In this document: piece after piece, positions 53,301-61,947 of the stretch | How positions within the stretch are numbered: position 1 is the first letter of the stretch | Layout: each line of letters starts with the position of its first letter | DNA from: Pirellulaceae bacterium | GTDB lineage: Bacteria; Planctomycetota; Planctomycetia; Pirellulales; Pirellulaceae | Direction of reading: 5' to 3' | NCBI GenBank assembly: GCA_019636375.1 | Contig: JAHBXS010000008.1 | Span: 1-62,738 of the forward strand | DNA: 62,738 bases | Notes under the pieces: model-generated | What the model was told of the DNA's origin: nothing | The model's database searches: none | Seen by the model: the letters and a program-made list of their open reading frames with translations, nothing else | Translations under genes and position numbers: made by a program

Positions 53301-55021
53301 AGTGGGGCTTTCTCAAGCTCCAGCCGAATTTCGAAGCAGGGTCCGCCGATTCAAATCTTGGTGATGGAGCGATTGACTCTAGTTTTGTTTACAAATTAGT
53401 TGATTCGGAAGTCGCAGTCACTTCGACAATGGAAATCCGGGAATTGCCAGACAATCGCCTAGCAGTCTTCGACCAAAACTTTACCCTAATTAAACACATC
53501 GCTCTTCCCAAAACCGAACCATCGACGGCAGACGAACAGAGCATTCATATTCTGGGTGCGATGGAGCATGATGAAGACGAAGACGAAGACGACTTCTATG
53601 ATGACGATGACGAGCCGCAGTACACCATGATGCCGCCGTTGGGTTTTGGAGTTCGCCTTACCAAAGGGCCATGGAATTTGTTGCTCACCGAACGCAACGC
53701 CCACATGGTCTATTGCCCAGATAACGATTGGCAAAACGCGCGACTTGTTTGGTCCAAAAACGATTTGGTTTTTGACCTTACAGGCTTATGGGGAGAAGCC
53801 GGTTACGATCGGTTTGCTGAAGATGTCGTGCCGCTTTCTTTCGGTTTCCCTGCAACGTTGACTCGAGAAGGCGACCTCGTGTGGCTTAATGGATCGCAAC
53901 TCGAGGCGATTGATGTTGAGACCGGAAATGTCTTCTGGCAATCACCAGGGCATCTCAGGTCTCGATTGATTGGCCTACAAGATGAAGTTGCTGTTTTTCA
54001 AATAAATTCCCGATCAGTAAGCCGATTTGAGTTGGCAACTGGATTGCCAATCGGGCAAGTGACAGAAGTTACGGGTGGTCTTTTGCAATGTTCCGAAGGA
54101 CATGTCTTGAAGACTGAATTGCTCAAAGGTGAAAAAGTCCTCCACGCCGTAAACCTTAAAACCAACGCAGATTCTTGGAATCGAACGCTGGCCCCAAATG
54201 AAATCGTCGTTCCGATTAGGAATGATCGCTTGGGAATCTATAGCGAAAACCAGACTTTTCAAGTCTTGGACAGTCAGACTGGAAAATCTCTCTTGTCACT
54301 CGATTTAGATGGCCAATTTCCGCCGAGGACTAAAATTCGGGGAATAAAAATTAAAGAAGTCGAAGGCCGTCTATTGGTGTTTTTCCAAAGCCGTCAGCCA
54401 GAGACTTCAATTGAGCTCAGAAACGAGACTGCCTTCATGCGCGTAATTTCATCTTCAAATCGCAACGATGGCCTCGATACGGGGTACCTGGTAATGATAG
54501 ATCAGACAAACGGTAAATTAGTTTGGCCTAAGCCACTCCGGTTTGAAGCCGTTAACTGGTCTCCTGATCCAAACTCGATCTCCCCTGTCATGGCCGGTTT
54601 TCGAAAAATTGATTACAACAATTTTCCACGATCCTTCAATCGTTCCTTTATGCAGGTCATTTTCATCGACTTGAGAACGGGGCGAGAGGTCTCTCGGGTT
54701 GAAGACCCCAGCGAGGGTGAATTCCCTGCTCAGTATCAGGTTAATTGGGCAGATCGAAACATTGTTTTTTCAATCGGCACCCAAAGGTACAGTTTTGAAT
54801 TTGGCTCGGAAGGTCCTCCCCCGGCGCCCGCTGCAAATCTGACCTTGCGAAGTACACGACTATTTCGCACTCCAGAAATCAGCACCTCCGAGGAAAGCAA
54901 ATCCACATCCACGGGCCGTCGCAAAAATTTAGAACGGATGCAAGAAGCGGCAGCGAAAGAGCAGGAACAACGCGAGTTGATTCAAAAGGTTTTTGGCGGA
55001 GACAAATTGCCAAAACCATAA
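50336..55021 (+). CDS. giant PQQ-like beta-propeller/TPR-like secreted protein
   Basis: 1561 residues from ATG 50336, which puts the signal peptide first (MIRNLLVLLAFGLVVGGS, cut after VRA). ATG 50303 is an alternative. An N-terminal helical region (residues about 60-240, TPR-like) precedes a first set of PQQ-type blades (ELDSGKLKWSFPPN; ALNAASGRMEWALPI; SLDDKSLLWGYSEP; ADIFTGELTWAVDFD). A middle helical part leads to a second propeller (AIDVETGNVFWQSPGHL; MIDQTNGKLVWPKPLRF). Two acidic runs (PSDDDDDYEYYEYDRSP; EHDEDEDEDDFYDDDDEP) interrupt the blades. It is typical of planctomycete outer-compartment scaffold proteins; no enzymatic site is visible. Confidence 0.87.
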   Translation: MIRNLLVLLAFGLVVGGSIVRAQPQAENPTTIRLLNRLTETPAEGEDVEEEWQFIPPSRESLRPLISAARLIKTSKFSNASVQLGDILADQNQPDFLIPLSRSQAIGFRQAAHLLMELVPESALSDYRLKYAVHAQQLLDRAVAELNRDLLMMVSKRYFFTEAGIQASIILGHLEFSRGKLGEASVAFRRVVHEAKRLGRSDPESQLMVAIAELLAGNANAADLQVRDLIAKVARNEVNFRELQLLGEPVRFPTNPDDGLNWLTGYLGSSPIKSEPVVRDWQMAFGSPDRNAISTAGLPMLWPEWSVPLHVDSDQQEPFSIQLKKTFKEESKIIPAFFPIAAGNTVMFRSREKLVAFELDSGKLKWSFPPNVAWNPTQSRTSKSPTVELELERRSLTNLSETVFAGWLMGELTSDGQNLYSVPFSQYAADMRGLFGTTFRELAPPILGQAQVLRALELERHGALKWQIGGASGLDDPQLTKTSFLGAPLAVAGKLYAVCKQNDIISVVALNAASGRMEWALPIAVFPSDDDDDYEYYEYDRSPMKGSLTPSFRDGVLICPCGNGAIVAISLDDKSLLWGYSEPSGSSSIDPYNYPNRTTNKSNEIRQIDWIANRVIIDHAVAAFTQPGLRRLILIELATGHALSAERINAFLNQQGGLYLAGIRDGKALCVARKSISAADIFTGELTWAVDFDHEEEPSGHGFYSREHYHLPLSSGRVLKISLRDGKVTNEIRLAEPLGNLISHRGYVISQGPSRLSVLLQNEPLLENVEPSSDDSLQEVRLKLRVKAIALSKQGELDKMIDTLETLWKLDSDDAYSIHLKTAYLKKVERTPDWTSETLKSFQQSDEKFRVAVWLKRIEASAGRDIPAALVFLNEGLSEMSPELLLKPIPFSSLVNDGSQVAGTVRLDRWIGTTIGRALKTEADLQRAMQGLQKTPINRPLIEQLIRAVQNEYQRQLKLVAKPHDQTLADSPNTRLKLSSDRRWHEFDQWGFLKLQPNFEAGSADSNLGDGAIDSSFVYKLVDSEVAVTSTMEIRELPDNRLAVFDQNFTLIKHIALPKTEPSTADEQSIHILGAMEHDEDEDEDDFYDDDDEPQYTMMPPLGFGVRLTKGPWNLLLTERNAHMVYCPDNDWQNARLVWSKNDLVFDLTGLWGEAGYDRFAEDVVPLSFGFPATLTREGDLVWLNGSQLEAIDVETGNVFWQSPGHLRSRLIGLQDEVAVFQINSRSVSRFELATGLPIGQVTEVTGGLLQCSEGHVLKTELLKGEKVLHAVNLKTNADSWNRTLAPNEIVVPIRNDRLGIYSENQTFQVLDSQTGKSLLSLDLDGQFPPRTKIRGIKIKEVEGRLLVFFQSRQPETSIELRNETAFMRVISSSNRNDGLDTGYLVMIDQTNGKLVWPKPLRFEAVNWSPDPNSISPVMAGFRKIDYNNFPRSFNRSFMQVIFIDLRTGREVSRVEDPSEGEFPAQYQVNWADRNIVFSIGTQRYSFEFGSEGPPPAPAANLTLRSTRLFRTPEISTSEESKSTSTGRRKNLERMQEAAAKEQEQRELIQKVFGGDKLPKP

Positions 55022-55579
55022 TTTGAACACGAAAGTAATTCGCGACCGTTCACGGGATCGGCATTCGAAATTAGCCTATTCCCGCTTTGGCGAATCGCTT
55101 ATCCAAACGGCTTACTGAAGAATGCTCCCTCGGGGCGTCCGCCGTTTCACGGAGTGAAACGTTAGGTAGGCATTCACTCCGTAAGTGGTTACTGAACATC
55201 GAACCGCGATGAAATTGATCCTCTATTGAACCGCGACCATATTGATCAATCGCTACAACCCGAATTCTTTCCAAGACTTTCGGCTTAATGTGACCTTGAT
55301 TTGTTGCACCGCCCGTCCCCTCGGAAGCTACATTTTCCATTGGAGCAGTCTTTTTTTCTCATGGACGGGCCGCGAATTTGTTAATCGTCACGGAAGGTGG
55401 CCGATGAAACAACGCGATTTCCGACTCTTCACGGAATAAAAAGCCACTGGGCCGTTTGCTCTGTGAACGAAAATTGAAATCGCTCACCAATTTGGTTTTT
55501 CAATACGCTTTTTGCTTTTTCAACATAATTAATTTGTTAGTTTCCTGGTCTAGCCTACGAGACCATACGGGAGGGGAAC
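55022..55579. other. intergenic region with palindromic repeats
   Basis: About 560 bases. GGCGTCCGCCGTTTCACGG precedes the IR at 55143-55161. GAACCGCGATGAAATTGATC and GAACCGCGACCATATTGATC (55200-55219, 55228-55247) are near-identical direct repeats. No gene is supported. Confidence 0.5.
55143..55161. repeat. perfect inverted repeat (REP-like)
   Basis: CGTTTCAC, GGA, GTGAAACG: 8-base perfect arms with a 3-base loop, in a setting (GGCGTCCGC...) that looks like a recurring planctomycete spacer element. Confidence 0.6.
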
Positions 55580-55996
55580 ATGAACAATTCGACGCCGAAC
55601 ACGACGAGTCATTCTGGAACTCCGCCAGGAAAAACTCTGGTCGAACGAGCGGTTGCCAGGCTCGAAGCCGAATCCATACGCTTCTTGAATTCCGAATGTC
55701 GCTCGATTATCCGCAAACCCTTCGTCCGCCCCTGCTCATTGATCGTGCGGGGAACCGTGGAAGCCGTCAAGGCGACCAGCCAATACATTGCCGACTCGGG
55801 AATCAATCTCATCGGGCAAACCAATTTTTCTGAAGGATTGGTCGCTTTGCTTAAAATCCACTCGCTGGAAGGAAGCCCTGTCTTCTTTCTCGCTGAGTGC
55901 CGTTGGTGCCGCCCCTATGGCGAAGAATGGTTTTGTTCCGGATGGCATTTCATTTCCATCCAACGCGGCAACGAAACGTCAACGAAACCCCGATAG
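55580..55996 (+). CDS. PilZ-like domain protein
   Basis: 138 residues. The R-x-x-x-R motif of c-di-GMP-binding PilZ domains appears in IIRKPFVRPCSLIVRG, and the second (D/N-x-S-x-x-G) site is degenerate (YIADSGINLIG). Barrel strands follow (EGLVALLKIHSL; AECRWCRPYGEEWFC; GWHFISI). With the second site altered, ligand binding is uncertain. GGAGGGGAACATGAA supplies the ribosome binding site. It lies next to, but oppositely oriented from, the ABC exporter operon. Confidence 0.5.
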   Translation: MNNSTPNTTSHSGTPPGKTLVERAVARLEAESIRFLNSECRSIIRKPFVRPCSLIVRGTVEAVKATSQYIADSGINLIGQTNFSEGLVALLKIHSLEGSPVFFLAECRWCRPYGEEWFCSGWHFISIQRGNETSTKPR

Positions 55997-56037
55997 TCAT
56001 TAGCGATATAGGCTTGACCGCCAGCACAAAACGGAAA

Positions 56038-57171
56038 TTAGTCGCGTCTCAATGCAGCAACGATGGGAGTCTGCACCGCCTGAATTGCAGGACCGATTCC
56101 GGCAAGAACTCCAACGGCGACGGACAAAACTGCGGCTAATCCAGCCAACCGGAAGGATGGGGCAATTCCCAATGACACCCCCTCCGTTGTCATTGCTAAC
56201 CGCAACCAAGCCAGCAGACTAATTGCGATTCCGGCACCTAACAGCCCGCCAATGATACACAAGAGGCTGCTCTCGGTGACCACCAATCGCATGGCTGTTA
56301 AAGGGCGAACCCCCAACGTTTGCAAAACGGCATACTCTTTAATTCGGTCTTGAACGCTCATCACCGTGGTCGTCGCAACAATCGACAAGACCAACCCCAA
56401 ACAAGCATACCCTAACCAAGCCGTAAACCGAATGAAATCCACAAGATCGGTCACGGCATTTGCCATAAAGGCCCCGCGCGTCCGAGTCTTGGTGGCAACG
56501 GGACCTGACTTTAAATTTTGATCAATCGACTCTGCAACTTGATTCAAATCGAACCCAGATTGAACGATCACCTCGTGCAGAGTCACCGTTCCCGCTCGAT
56601 CCGTTCCTTCAGCAAGCTGCAAGTAGTCCAGAGGGGTAAAGATCACGTTTTCCTCAGCCGCCACTTCAGAACGAAAAATCCCCGACACTTTGACACTCAT
56701 CGGCCCAATCGAAAACGTCTCGCCAACCTTAATGCCTCGCCGTTGGGCCAAAGTAAATCCCACCAACGCCCCATTTGATTCGGTTTCGAATCCCCTCGCC
56801 GTCCCATCCACAATATTAAAGGTCCTAAATTGGGCGACCTGTTGAGGGTTGACCCCGTTAAAAACGACTACATCCAAACTCGCGCGGCAATTATTGGTCC
56901 AAACTTGAACCGGCATCACTTCACGAACTCCAGGAATCTTGGCGATCTGCCGAGCATAATCCACGGGCAAATGACTCGTGCTGGGACAAAATCGATTCTC
57001 TTGATAAACGACCAACCCTCGATTGGACTCCGAATCTGTCACCAAACGCCGCAATCCTTCTTGAATCGCTTCCACGCCGCAAAAGACGAACATCGCGACC
57101 GCCGCTCCACAAATCGTCAATAACGTGCGCGTACGGTGTCGCAACAAAGTTTTCAAAACATAGCGAAACAT
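56038..57171 (-). CDS. ABC exporter permease (FtsX/MacB type), second
   Basis: 377 residues: an N-terminal helix (TRTLLTICGAAVAMFVFCG), a large periplasmic domain, and three C-terminal helices with the FtsX motif QDRIKEYAVLQTLGVRPLTA. It is a four-helix type VII ABC permease. Its start codon overlaps the ATPase stop (TGATG), so it is translationally coupled. It is the last gene of the five-gene operon running from 61144. Confidence 0.92.
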   Translation of the reverse strand: MFRYVLKTLLRHRTRTLLTICGAAVAMFVFCGVEAIQEGLRRLVTDSESNRGLVVYQENRFCPSTSHLPVDYARQIAKIPGVREVMPVQVWTNNCRASLDVVVFNGVNPQQVAQFRTFNIVDGTARGFETESNGALVGFTLAQRRGIKVGETFSIGPMSVKVSGIFRSEVAAEENVIFTPLDYLQLAEGTDRAGTVTLHEVIVQSGFDLNQVAESIDQNLKSGPVATKTRTRGAFMANAVTDLVDFIRFTAWLGYACLGLVLSIVATTTVMSVQDRIKEYAVLQTLGVRPLTAMRLVVTESSLLCIIGGLLGAGIAISLLAWLRLAMTTEGVSLGIAPSFRLAGLAAVLSVAVGVLAGIGPAIQAVQTPIVAALRRD

Positions 57172-57887
57172 CAGGCTCCTCCTGCCGAAACAGATACCGG
57201 TTGATTCTCGCTTGCAAGTTCTTTAATTTTACCGCGATCCAAATGCAACTGGCGTCGGGCCATGCGCGAAAGCTCCGAATCATGCGTCACCATTAACAAG
57301 GTAATTCCCAACTCCCGATTCAGACGTTCCAACAAAATTTGAATTTGCTCGCTGGTTTCTGAATCAAGACTCCCGGTCGGTTCGTCGGCAACCACGATTT
57401 TCGGATGAGCGACAATGGCCCTCGCGATGCCAACCCGTTGTTCTTGCCCACCCGACAATTGTCGCGGATAGTGATGAGCACGATCGGTGAGACCAACCGC
57501 TTCCAACGCTACGCGAACTCGCTGTCGACGCTCGGCGGCGGAAATTTTCAGAAGCAGTGTTGGCAACTCGACGTTTTCATAGGCTGTCAACACGGGTATC
57601 AAGTTGTGCGTTTGAAAGATGTAGCCCAAATTGGCTGCTCGCCAATCGGCAAGTTTCGAGCGAGAAAGCCCGGTAATTTCAACGCCTCCCACCACCAGTT
57701 GACCTGAAGTCGGGCGATCAATTCCGCTTACGAGATTGAGCAAGGTACTCTTGCCAGTTCCACTTGGTCCCATTAGGGACACAAATTCCCCTTCGTGAAT
57801 ATCGAGGCTGACATTGTCGAGAGGGATAATGGTTTCTTCCCCCTTTCGAAACGATTTGGTGATATTGCGAATTTCAACAAGTGCCAT
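57171..57887 (-). CDS. ABC exporter ATPase (LolD/MacB type)
   Basis: 238 residues. Walker A GPSGTGKS (40-47), signature LSGGQEQRVGIARA (144-157), Walker B VVADEPTG (166-173) and the H-loop MVTHDSE. The family drives type VII exporters (lipoprotein release or macrolide/peptide efflux via an outer-membrane partner). It serves both permeases of this operon. Confidence 0.95.
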   Translation of the reverse strand: MALVEIRNITKSFRKGEETIIPLDNVSLDIHEGEFVSLMGPSGTGKSTLLNLVSGIDRPTSGQLVVGGVEITGLSRSKLADWRAANLGYIFQTHNLIPVLTAYENVELPTLLLKISAAERRQRVRVALEAVGLTDRAHHYPRQLSGGQEQRVGIARAIVAHPKIVVADEPTGSLDSETSEQIQILLERLNRELGITLLMVTHDSELSRMARRQLHLDRGKIKELASENQPVSVSAGGA

Positions 57888-57911
57888 CGAATACGGTTCT
57901 CCTTGCCACGT

Positions 57912-59453
57912 TTATTGAATACCCCAAGACCGATCCTCCGTGACGGCAACGCGCTGTCCCGGCTTTAGTCCCTCTGTTCCGCTGACGATTAGTTTGTCCG
58001 TCAAGGAAAGTCCGGATTTGATTTCGACTAATCCGTGTTCGCCCACCATGCCAAGTTCAACCACTCTCTTCTGAGCCCGTTGCATCGCGTCAACGGACCA
58101 CACGAAACTTCCCTCGGCGGAAGTTTGAACGATCTGGCTAGGAACAAAAATCGCCTCGTTGACTTCGGTGGTATCCGAAGGCGTCTCTTGTTCAGGAGCC
58201 AGAAACGAAGCAGCAACCAACATCTCCGGGCTGACCGTCTCGGGTGGATCGATCAAGGCGACTTTCACTTCCAAAGTATTTCGCTGAACGTTTGCGGAAC
58301 TCGTGAGTTGCAGAACCCGCCCCACAATTTTCCCTGACGCTGACGGCGTGCGAATTTCTACTAATTGACCTTTAGTTACCTTGGGAACATCCTCCAAACG
58401 CACATCGGCTCGAACTTGCAGCTTTTTCGGGTCGTACATTTCAACGATTGTACTTCCTCCAAAATGCCCTTCGTTGACGCTCGAACCTGTCGCCGCTTGC
58501 AATGACAAAATCCGTCCTGCAACAGGTGCTCGAATCACCGTTCTATCGAGTGCGAGTTGAGCCACGTCAAGTTGTAAACGGGCCTCTTCGCATAAAGCGC
58601 GAGCCGAGCGGAGCCGGGCATTGGCCTCGTCCAGTTGGCGTCGTTCCTCGATGCGGAGTTCAAGCTGTTGTTCCAGCGCGTCGGCTTTGGCAGACAACGC
58701 TTCGATCTCGCGATCAATACTTTTTTGACTCTGAAGAAGTTCATCCAAAGTCGCCACGGACTGCGCGTAATCTCGTTCGGAGACATTCACGATTCGCTCT
58801 GAAATGGCGTCCTTCGCAGCTCTTTTTCCTTGAAGATTCTTCTCGGCAAACTCGAGCTCGGCTTTCGCAGATGCGATTTGATGGGGGAGCATTCCTTTGA
58901 CCGACTGGGCCTTCGCCAGTTCGCTCAACGCACTTGCCAGGGCGGCCTTGAGATGCAAAGGTCGATCCAAGCGTACTACAGCGGCCTGCTGTTCCGCTTC
59001 GATCTGTTCCATTGCGGCTTGGCGGATTTCCAACTGGTTTCGAGCTTGAGCGACAACCAATTCGGCATCCACCGAGTAGAGTCGAGCAATCGAGTCCCCT
59101 TTTTCAACATCATCGCCTTCGACGACCAACAGTTCTTCGATCACCCCCGTCGTCAGCGCGGATACTTTGATCGGTGTGGGGCTCGGCTCAATCCATCCCG
59201 GAGCCTGGAACATCACCGTCCCTGACTTTTGCCCGACCGGCTTCTTGACGATTACCGGAATCACCGCGACCGATTGCCGAGGAAGTAACGCCGGAATCAC
59301 GGAAGAGCCAAACAATCCCAAAAATCCGACGAGTAAACCCGCAGGGAGTAAATACCGCGATATCCAACGCTTCGGAGGCGCGGAAACTGTTGTCGCTTGC
59401 GATTGTGAACGATCAACGGCCAGGGCTCGCAAGTCTAGTTGGGGCTGACTCAT
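57912..59453 (-). CDS. HlyD/MacA-type periplasmic adaptor
   Basis: 513 residues. A membrane anchor (YLLPAGLLVGFLGLFGSSVIP) is followed by a biotinyl-lipoyl half-motif (TTGVIEELLVVEGDDVEKGD), a coiled coil of about 150 residues (QLEIRQAAMEQIEAEQQAAV onward), the second lipoyl half (RAPVAGRILSLQAATGSSVN) and beta-barrel domains. It bridges the inner-membrane ABC pump and an outer-membrane channel. Longer coiled coils than MacA suggest a wide periplasm or a distinct partner. Confidence 0.92.
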   Translation of the reverse strand: MSQPQLDLRALAVDRSQSQATTVSAPPKRWISRYLLPAGLLVGFLGLFGSSVIPALLPRQSVAVIPVIVKKPVGQKSGTVMFQAPGWIEPSPTPIKVSALTTGVIEELLVVEGDDVEKGDSIARLYSVDAELVVAQARNQLEIRQAAMEQIEAEQQAAVVRLDRPLHLKAALASALSELAKAQSVKGMLPHQIASAKAELEFAEKNLQGKRAAKDAISERIVNVSERDYAQSVATLDELLQSQKSIDREIEALSAKADALEQQLELRIEERRQLDEANARLRSARALCEEARLQLDVAQLALDRTVIRAPVAGRILSLQAATGSSVNEGHFGGSTIVEMYDPKKLQVRADVRLEDVPKVTKGQLVEIRTPSASGKIVGRVLQLTSSANVQRNTLEVKVALIDPPETVSPEMLVAASFLAPEQETPSDTTEVNEAIFVPSQIVQTSAEGSFVWSVDAMQRAQKRVVELGMVGEHGLVEIKSGLSLTDKLIVSGTEGLKPGQRVAVTEDRSWGIQ

Positions 59454-59460
59454 TACATTC

Positions 59461-59964
59461 TCACTTTTGGTTTCGAATCGCCAAGTTCTGAGCCAAAATT
59501 GTTAAATTCCCGTGCGTGTCAACACTCGCTCGACCCTTGACGACGACAATACTATTGACCTGTACAGGCACAAGCTCTCGTGAATCTTTGCCTACAAGCG
59601 TTCCAGAGTCGTCAATCAACTTGATCGTCGCCAAACTCTGTTTGAGTTCTTCTGGGGACACCGAGCAATCGACCGAACAATTTGGATCGCTACTACACGT
59701 GGGAATTTTTAAGTCGACGATCGTAAACACTCCCAAGCCGTCAACAAACGGTTTTGCCGAGCCACCGACACGTCCGACGACAACAACGACATCATCGTTT
59801 TTTGAAGTTGAACGAACTTGCTGAACATCCAACGGATCGCTTGGTTCTTCGTTGGCGAGGAATCGCGGATCGTAAGAGCCACCCACTTCACGAACACCCG
59901 TATCGCCGAAACAACCCGCGAACAAGCAGGGGACGAGTCCGATTAAAATCCATCTCCAAATCAT
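59461..59964 (-). CDS. lipoprotein of the ABC export operon
   Basis: 167 residues. Lipoprotein signal WILIGLVPCLFAGCFG (Cys18). The mature part has an OB-fold feel (VVVVVGRVGGSAKPFVDGLG, VFTIVDLKIP) with an inserted Cys cluster CSSDPNCSVDC. Placed between the first permease and the adaptor with 7-25 base gaps, it is probably a periplasmic accessory. The four-Cys insert could bind metal or form disulfides. Confidence 0.8.
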   Translation of the reverse strand: MIWRWILIGLVPCLFAGCFGDTGVREVGGSYDPRFLANEEPSDPLDVQQVRSTSKNDDVVVVVGRVGGSAKPFVDGLGVFTIVDLKIPTCSSDPNCSVDCSVSPEELKQSLATIKLIDDSGTLVGKDSRELVPVQVNSIVVVKGRASVDTHGNLTILAQNLAIRNQK

Positions 59965-59989
59965 TTGAAAACTCCTAAACTTTCATTGA

Positions 59990-61144
59990 CTAAATTGCCT
60001 TAAGACCTGTTGCCACATCGACTCGCAGAGATCGCAGAGCTGGGGGAACTGCCCCCAAAACTCCGACCAGAAGTCCGATAAGGCAGCCAACCACAATTGC
60101 TTCGCCATCAATTCTGAGACGGAATGCGGACATCGTAAATCGAACCGCCCATCCATCGATCAACACCAATGCCAAGACACCTGCAACTAACGACGCAGCA
60201 GCGGCCAATAGCAACCCCTCCTGGAGCACGCTGATGACAATCGCCCGTCGTCGATAACCGATGGCCTGCAAAGTCGCGATTTCCCGCCCTCTTCCCGCCA
60301 CCGCTCCATACATCATGTTGAGCCCGGTAAATACTCCCGCAGCCGCAACCAGCCAAACCACCACCCACGCCAGGGTGCGCAATGGCTGGAAAAATTCTCG
60401 CAACTCCGCGTAATATTCACTTTCCGAAATAGAGGTCAGCTCCAAGTCGATTCGTTCCTTGCAAAACAATTGCACTTCCGACATGGCAGAAGGGGTTTTG
60501 ACCTGCAACGCCACAAGGCTGATGTCCTGCCGCTTTGTGGCCATTTGAAAATCTTCTAGCCGACACCACAACTCCGCTTCGTACAAGGAACCATCGGCCT
60601 GAAAATGCCCGCTGACCGTCCAGCTTGCTCCTTCGAATTCAATGACATCGCCGACCTTCAACAAACCGTCATGACTCCCCAGCTTTGTACCGGCCAACCG
60701 TCCGACCAAGATTTCATTCTTTTGCGGCCAACTGCCCGAAACCAATTGGACTTTGCGATGCACCAATGGCGCTGTAACCGTGACGCCACGAACTAGGCCG
60801 AACCCTGATTTCTGGTTGGGCAAAGTTACCCTTGTCCCCAAAAACAGCTCTGGAGAAACATAATCCACGTCGAATCGATTGAACGTACTTCCGATACTCG
60901 ATGTCAACAGGCTGGGGATGCTGGCTTCAATCGCCGACGTTTCGATGTTTTCCTCAGCCAACATCGAAAAAACCCAGGCAACCTGTTCATCACCACTGAT
61001 TGAAAGCGATCTTTCCATTCCGCGCAAAAAGCCCACGACCACGAAGACCAGCGTGATAACCGTCGTCAATGCAAACAACGTCATCAGGGTTCTCAGTGGG
61101 CGACGCATGAGATTGCGTACACCATATTCCCAGGGCAATAACAT
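59990..61144 (-). CDS. ABC exporter permease (FtsX/MacB type), first
   Basis: 384 residues with the same plan as the permease at 56038-57171. N-terminal helix (TLMTLFALTTVITLVFVVVG), a periplasmic domain, then AGRGREIATLQAIGYRRRAI, the FtsX motif, and C-terminal helices. It is not a close copy of the second permease, so the exporter would be a heterodimer using one ATPase. First gene of the operon; a ~390-base repeat-rich leader region lies upstream. Confidence 0.92.
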   Translation of the reverse strand: MLLPWEYGVRNLMRRPLRTLMTLFALTTVITLVFVVVGFLRGMERSLSISGDEQVAWVFSMLAEENIETSAIEASIPSLLTSSIGSTFNRFDVDYVSPELFLGTRVTLPNQKSGFGLVRGVTVTAPLVHRKVQLVSGSWPQKNEILVGRLAGTKLGSHDGLLKVGDVIEFEGASWTVSGHFQADGSLYEAELWCRLEDFQMATKRQDISLVALQVKTPSAMSEVQLFCKERIDLELTSISESEYYAELREFFQPLRTLAWVVVWLVAAAGVFTGLNMMYGAVAGRGREIATLQAIGYRRRAIVISVLQEGLLLAAAASLVAGVLALVLIDGWAVRFTMSAFRLRIDGEAIVVGCLIGLLVGVLGAVPPALRSLRVDVATGLKAI

Positions 61145-61234
61145 GTTCTATTCGAAACTCGTAACAGGAAACCTTCTGCAATTTCAATCGGCGAAATTTA
61201 CCGTCGCCGAATTCTCAGTGGACAACGCTACTTT

Positions 61235-61310
61235 TTTTATCAGTCGCAGTGCGTTAGCACCCGGTTAATTCTCTTTTATCAGCCGCAGTGCGTTAGCACG
61301 CGGTTTATTC
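61235..61310 (+). repeat. tandem 37-bp repeat, two copies
   Basis: Copies at 61235-61271 and 61274-61310 agree at 34 of 37 positions. Each has TTTTATCAG, CGCAGTGCGTTAGCAC and GGTT near the end. The GTGCGTTAGCAC core is itself close to palindromic. They lie in the 390-base gap upstream of the ABC operon. Confidence 0.85.
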
Positions 61311-61325
61311 GGGCAAATGTTGGAA

Positions 61326-61346
61326 CCGAAGGCTAGTGCCTTTCGG
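61326..61346. repeat. hairpin repeat (CCGAAGGC/GCCTTTCGG)
   Basis: CCGAAGGC, TAGT, GCCTTTCGG: an inverted repeat with a one-base bulge, adjacent to the 37-bp tandem copies. It is REP-like and not followed by a T-run. Confidence 0.6.
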
Positions 61347-61533
61347 CTGATCATTACCTTTAGTTTTTGGCCTTTTTGGTGGAAAGGTGGCGCTGTCCAA
61401 CGAGAACGATCGAAACAGACGCCGAAGAAAGCACATCACCAGTGCCTTCCTCAGAATTTTAAGACTGAAAACACGACTGATTCAAAGCGAATGCAATGCA
61501 CAGCCGTAAACAGCTTAAAGGGGTGGGAAAGAT

Positions 61534-61947
61534 TTAAATTTGGAAAGACTGAAGGGCGATTCGAATCCCGCGCCCATGCTGAAAAATACCGGAATGCGAT
61601 GCGGCAAGTTCACGGTCTAGTAAGGGTAAAGCTTTTAGGCTTCGGACGATTGGAAATTCTTCAAGCCGAAAATTCTCGAATGCGTCCGCCCCAACGCGCC
61701 CATCCGACGGAGCCGGCAATGCACCGTGACAAGCACAATACCGACAATCGCAATCTTGATGACCGTCAGATTTTCGAGTCGGTGAGGGTTCGGAATCGCT
61801 GCGATGCGACTGGCAACACCCGCCACACCATTCGGAACTCGCAATGTCCCCAGCGCTATCCACACCCACCTCCCCACAACGGAAACACCGCAATGGGCAA
61901 GTCAGCAAGACAGCCGCCAAAATCCAAACGAGTAAAATGCGAATCAT
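61534..61947 (-). CDS. small Cys-rich exported protein
   Basis: 137 residues. A signal segment (MIRILLVWILAAVLLTCPL) is followed by Cys clusters: CFRCGEVG, WCGGCCQSH, and HQDCDCRYCACHGALPAP, with His residues between. The second half is variable and lacks Cys. Such spacing suggests metal (Cu/Zn) binding in the periplasm, as in small proteins beside planctomycete CzcCBA efflux genes, but no efflux genes follow here. No good ribosome binding site is seen, so coding status is likely but not certain. Confidence 0.6.
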   Translation of the reverse strand: MIRILLVWILAAVLLTCPLRCFRCGEVGVDSAGDIASSEWCGGCCQSHRSDSEPSPTRKSDGHQDCDCRYCACHGALPAPSDGRVGADAFENFRLEEFPIVRSLKALPLLDRELAASHSGIFQHGRGIRIALQSFQI

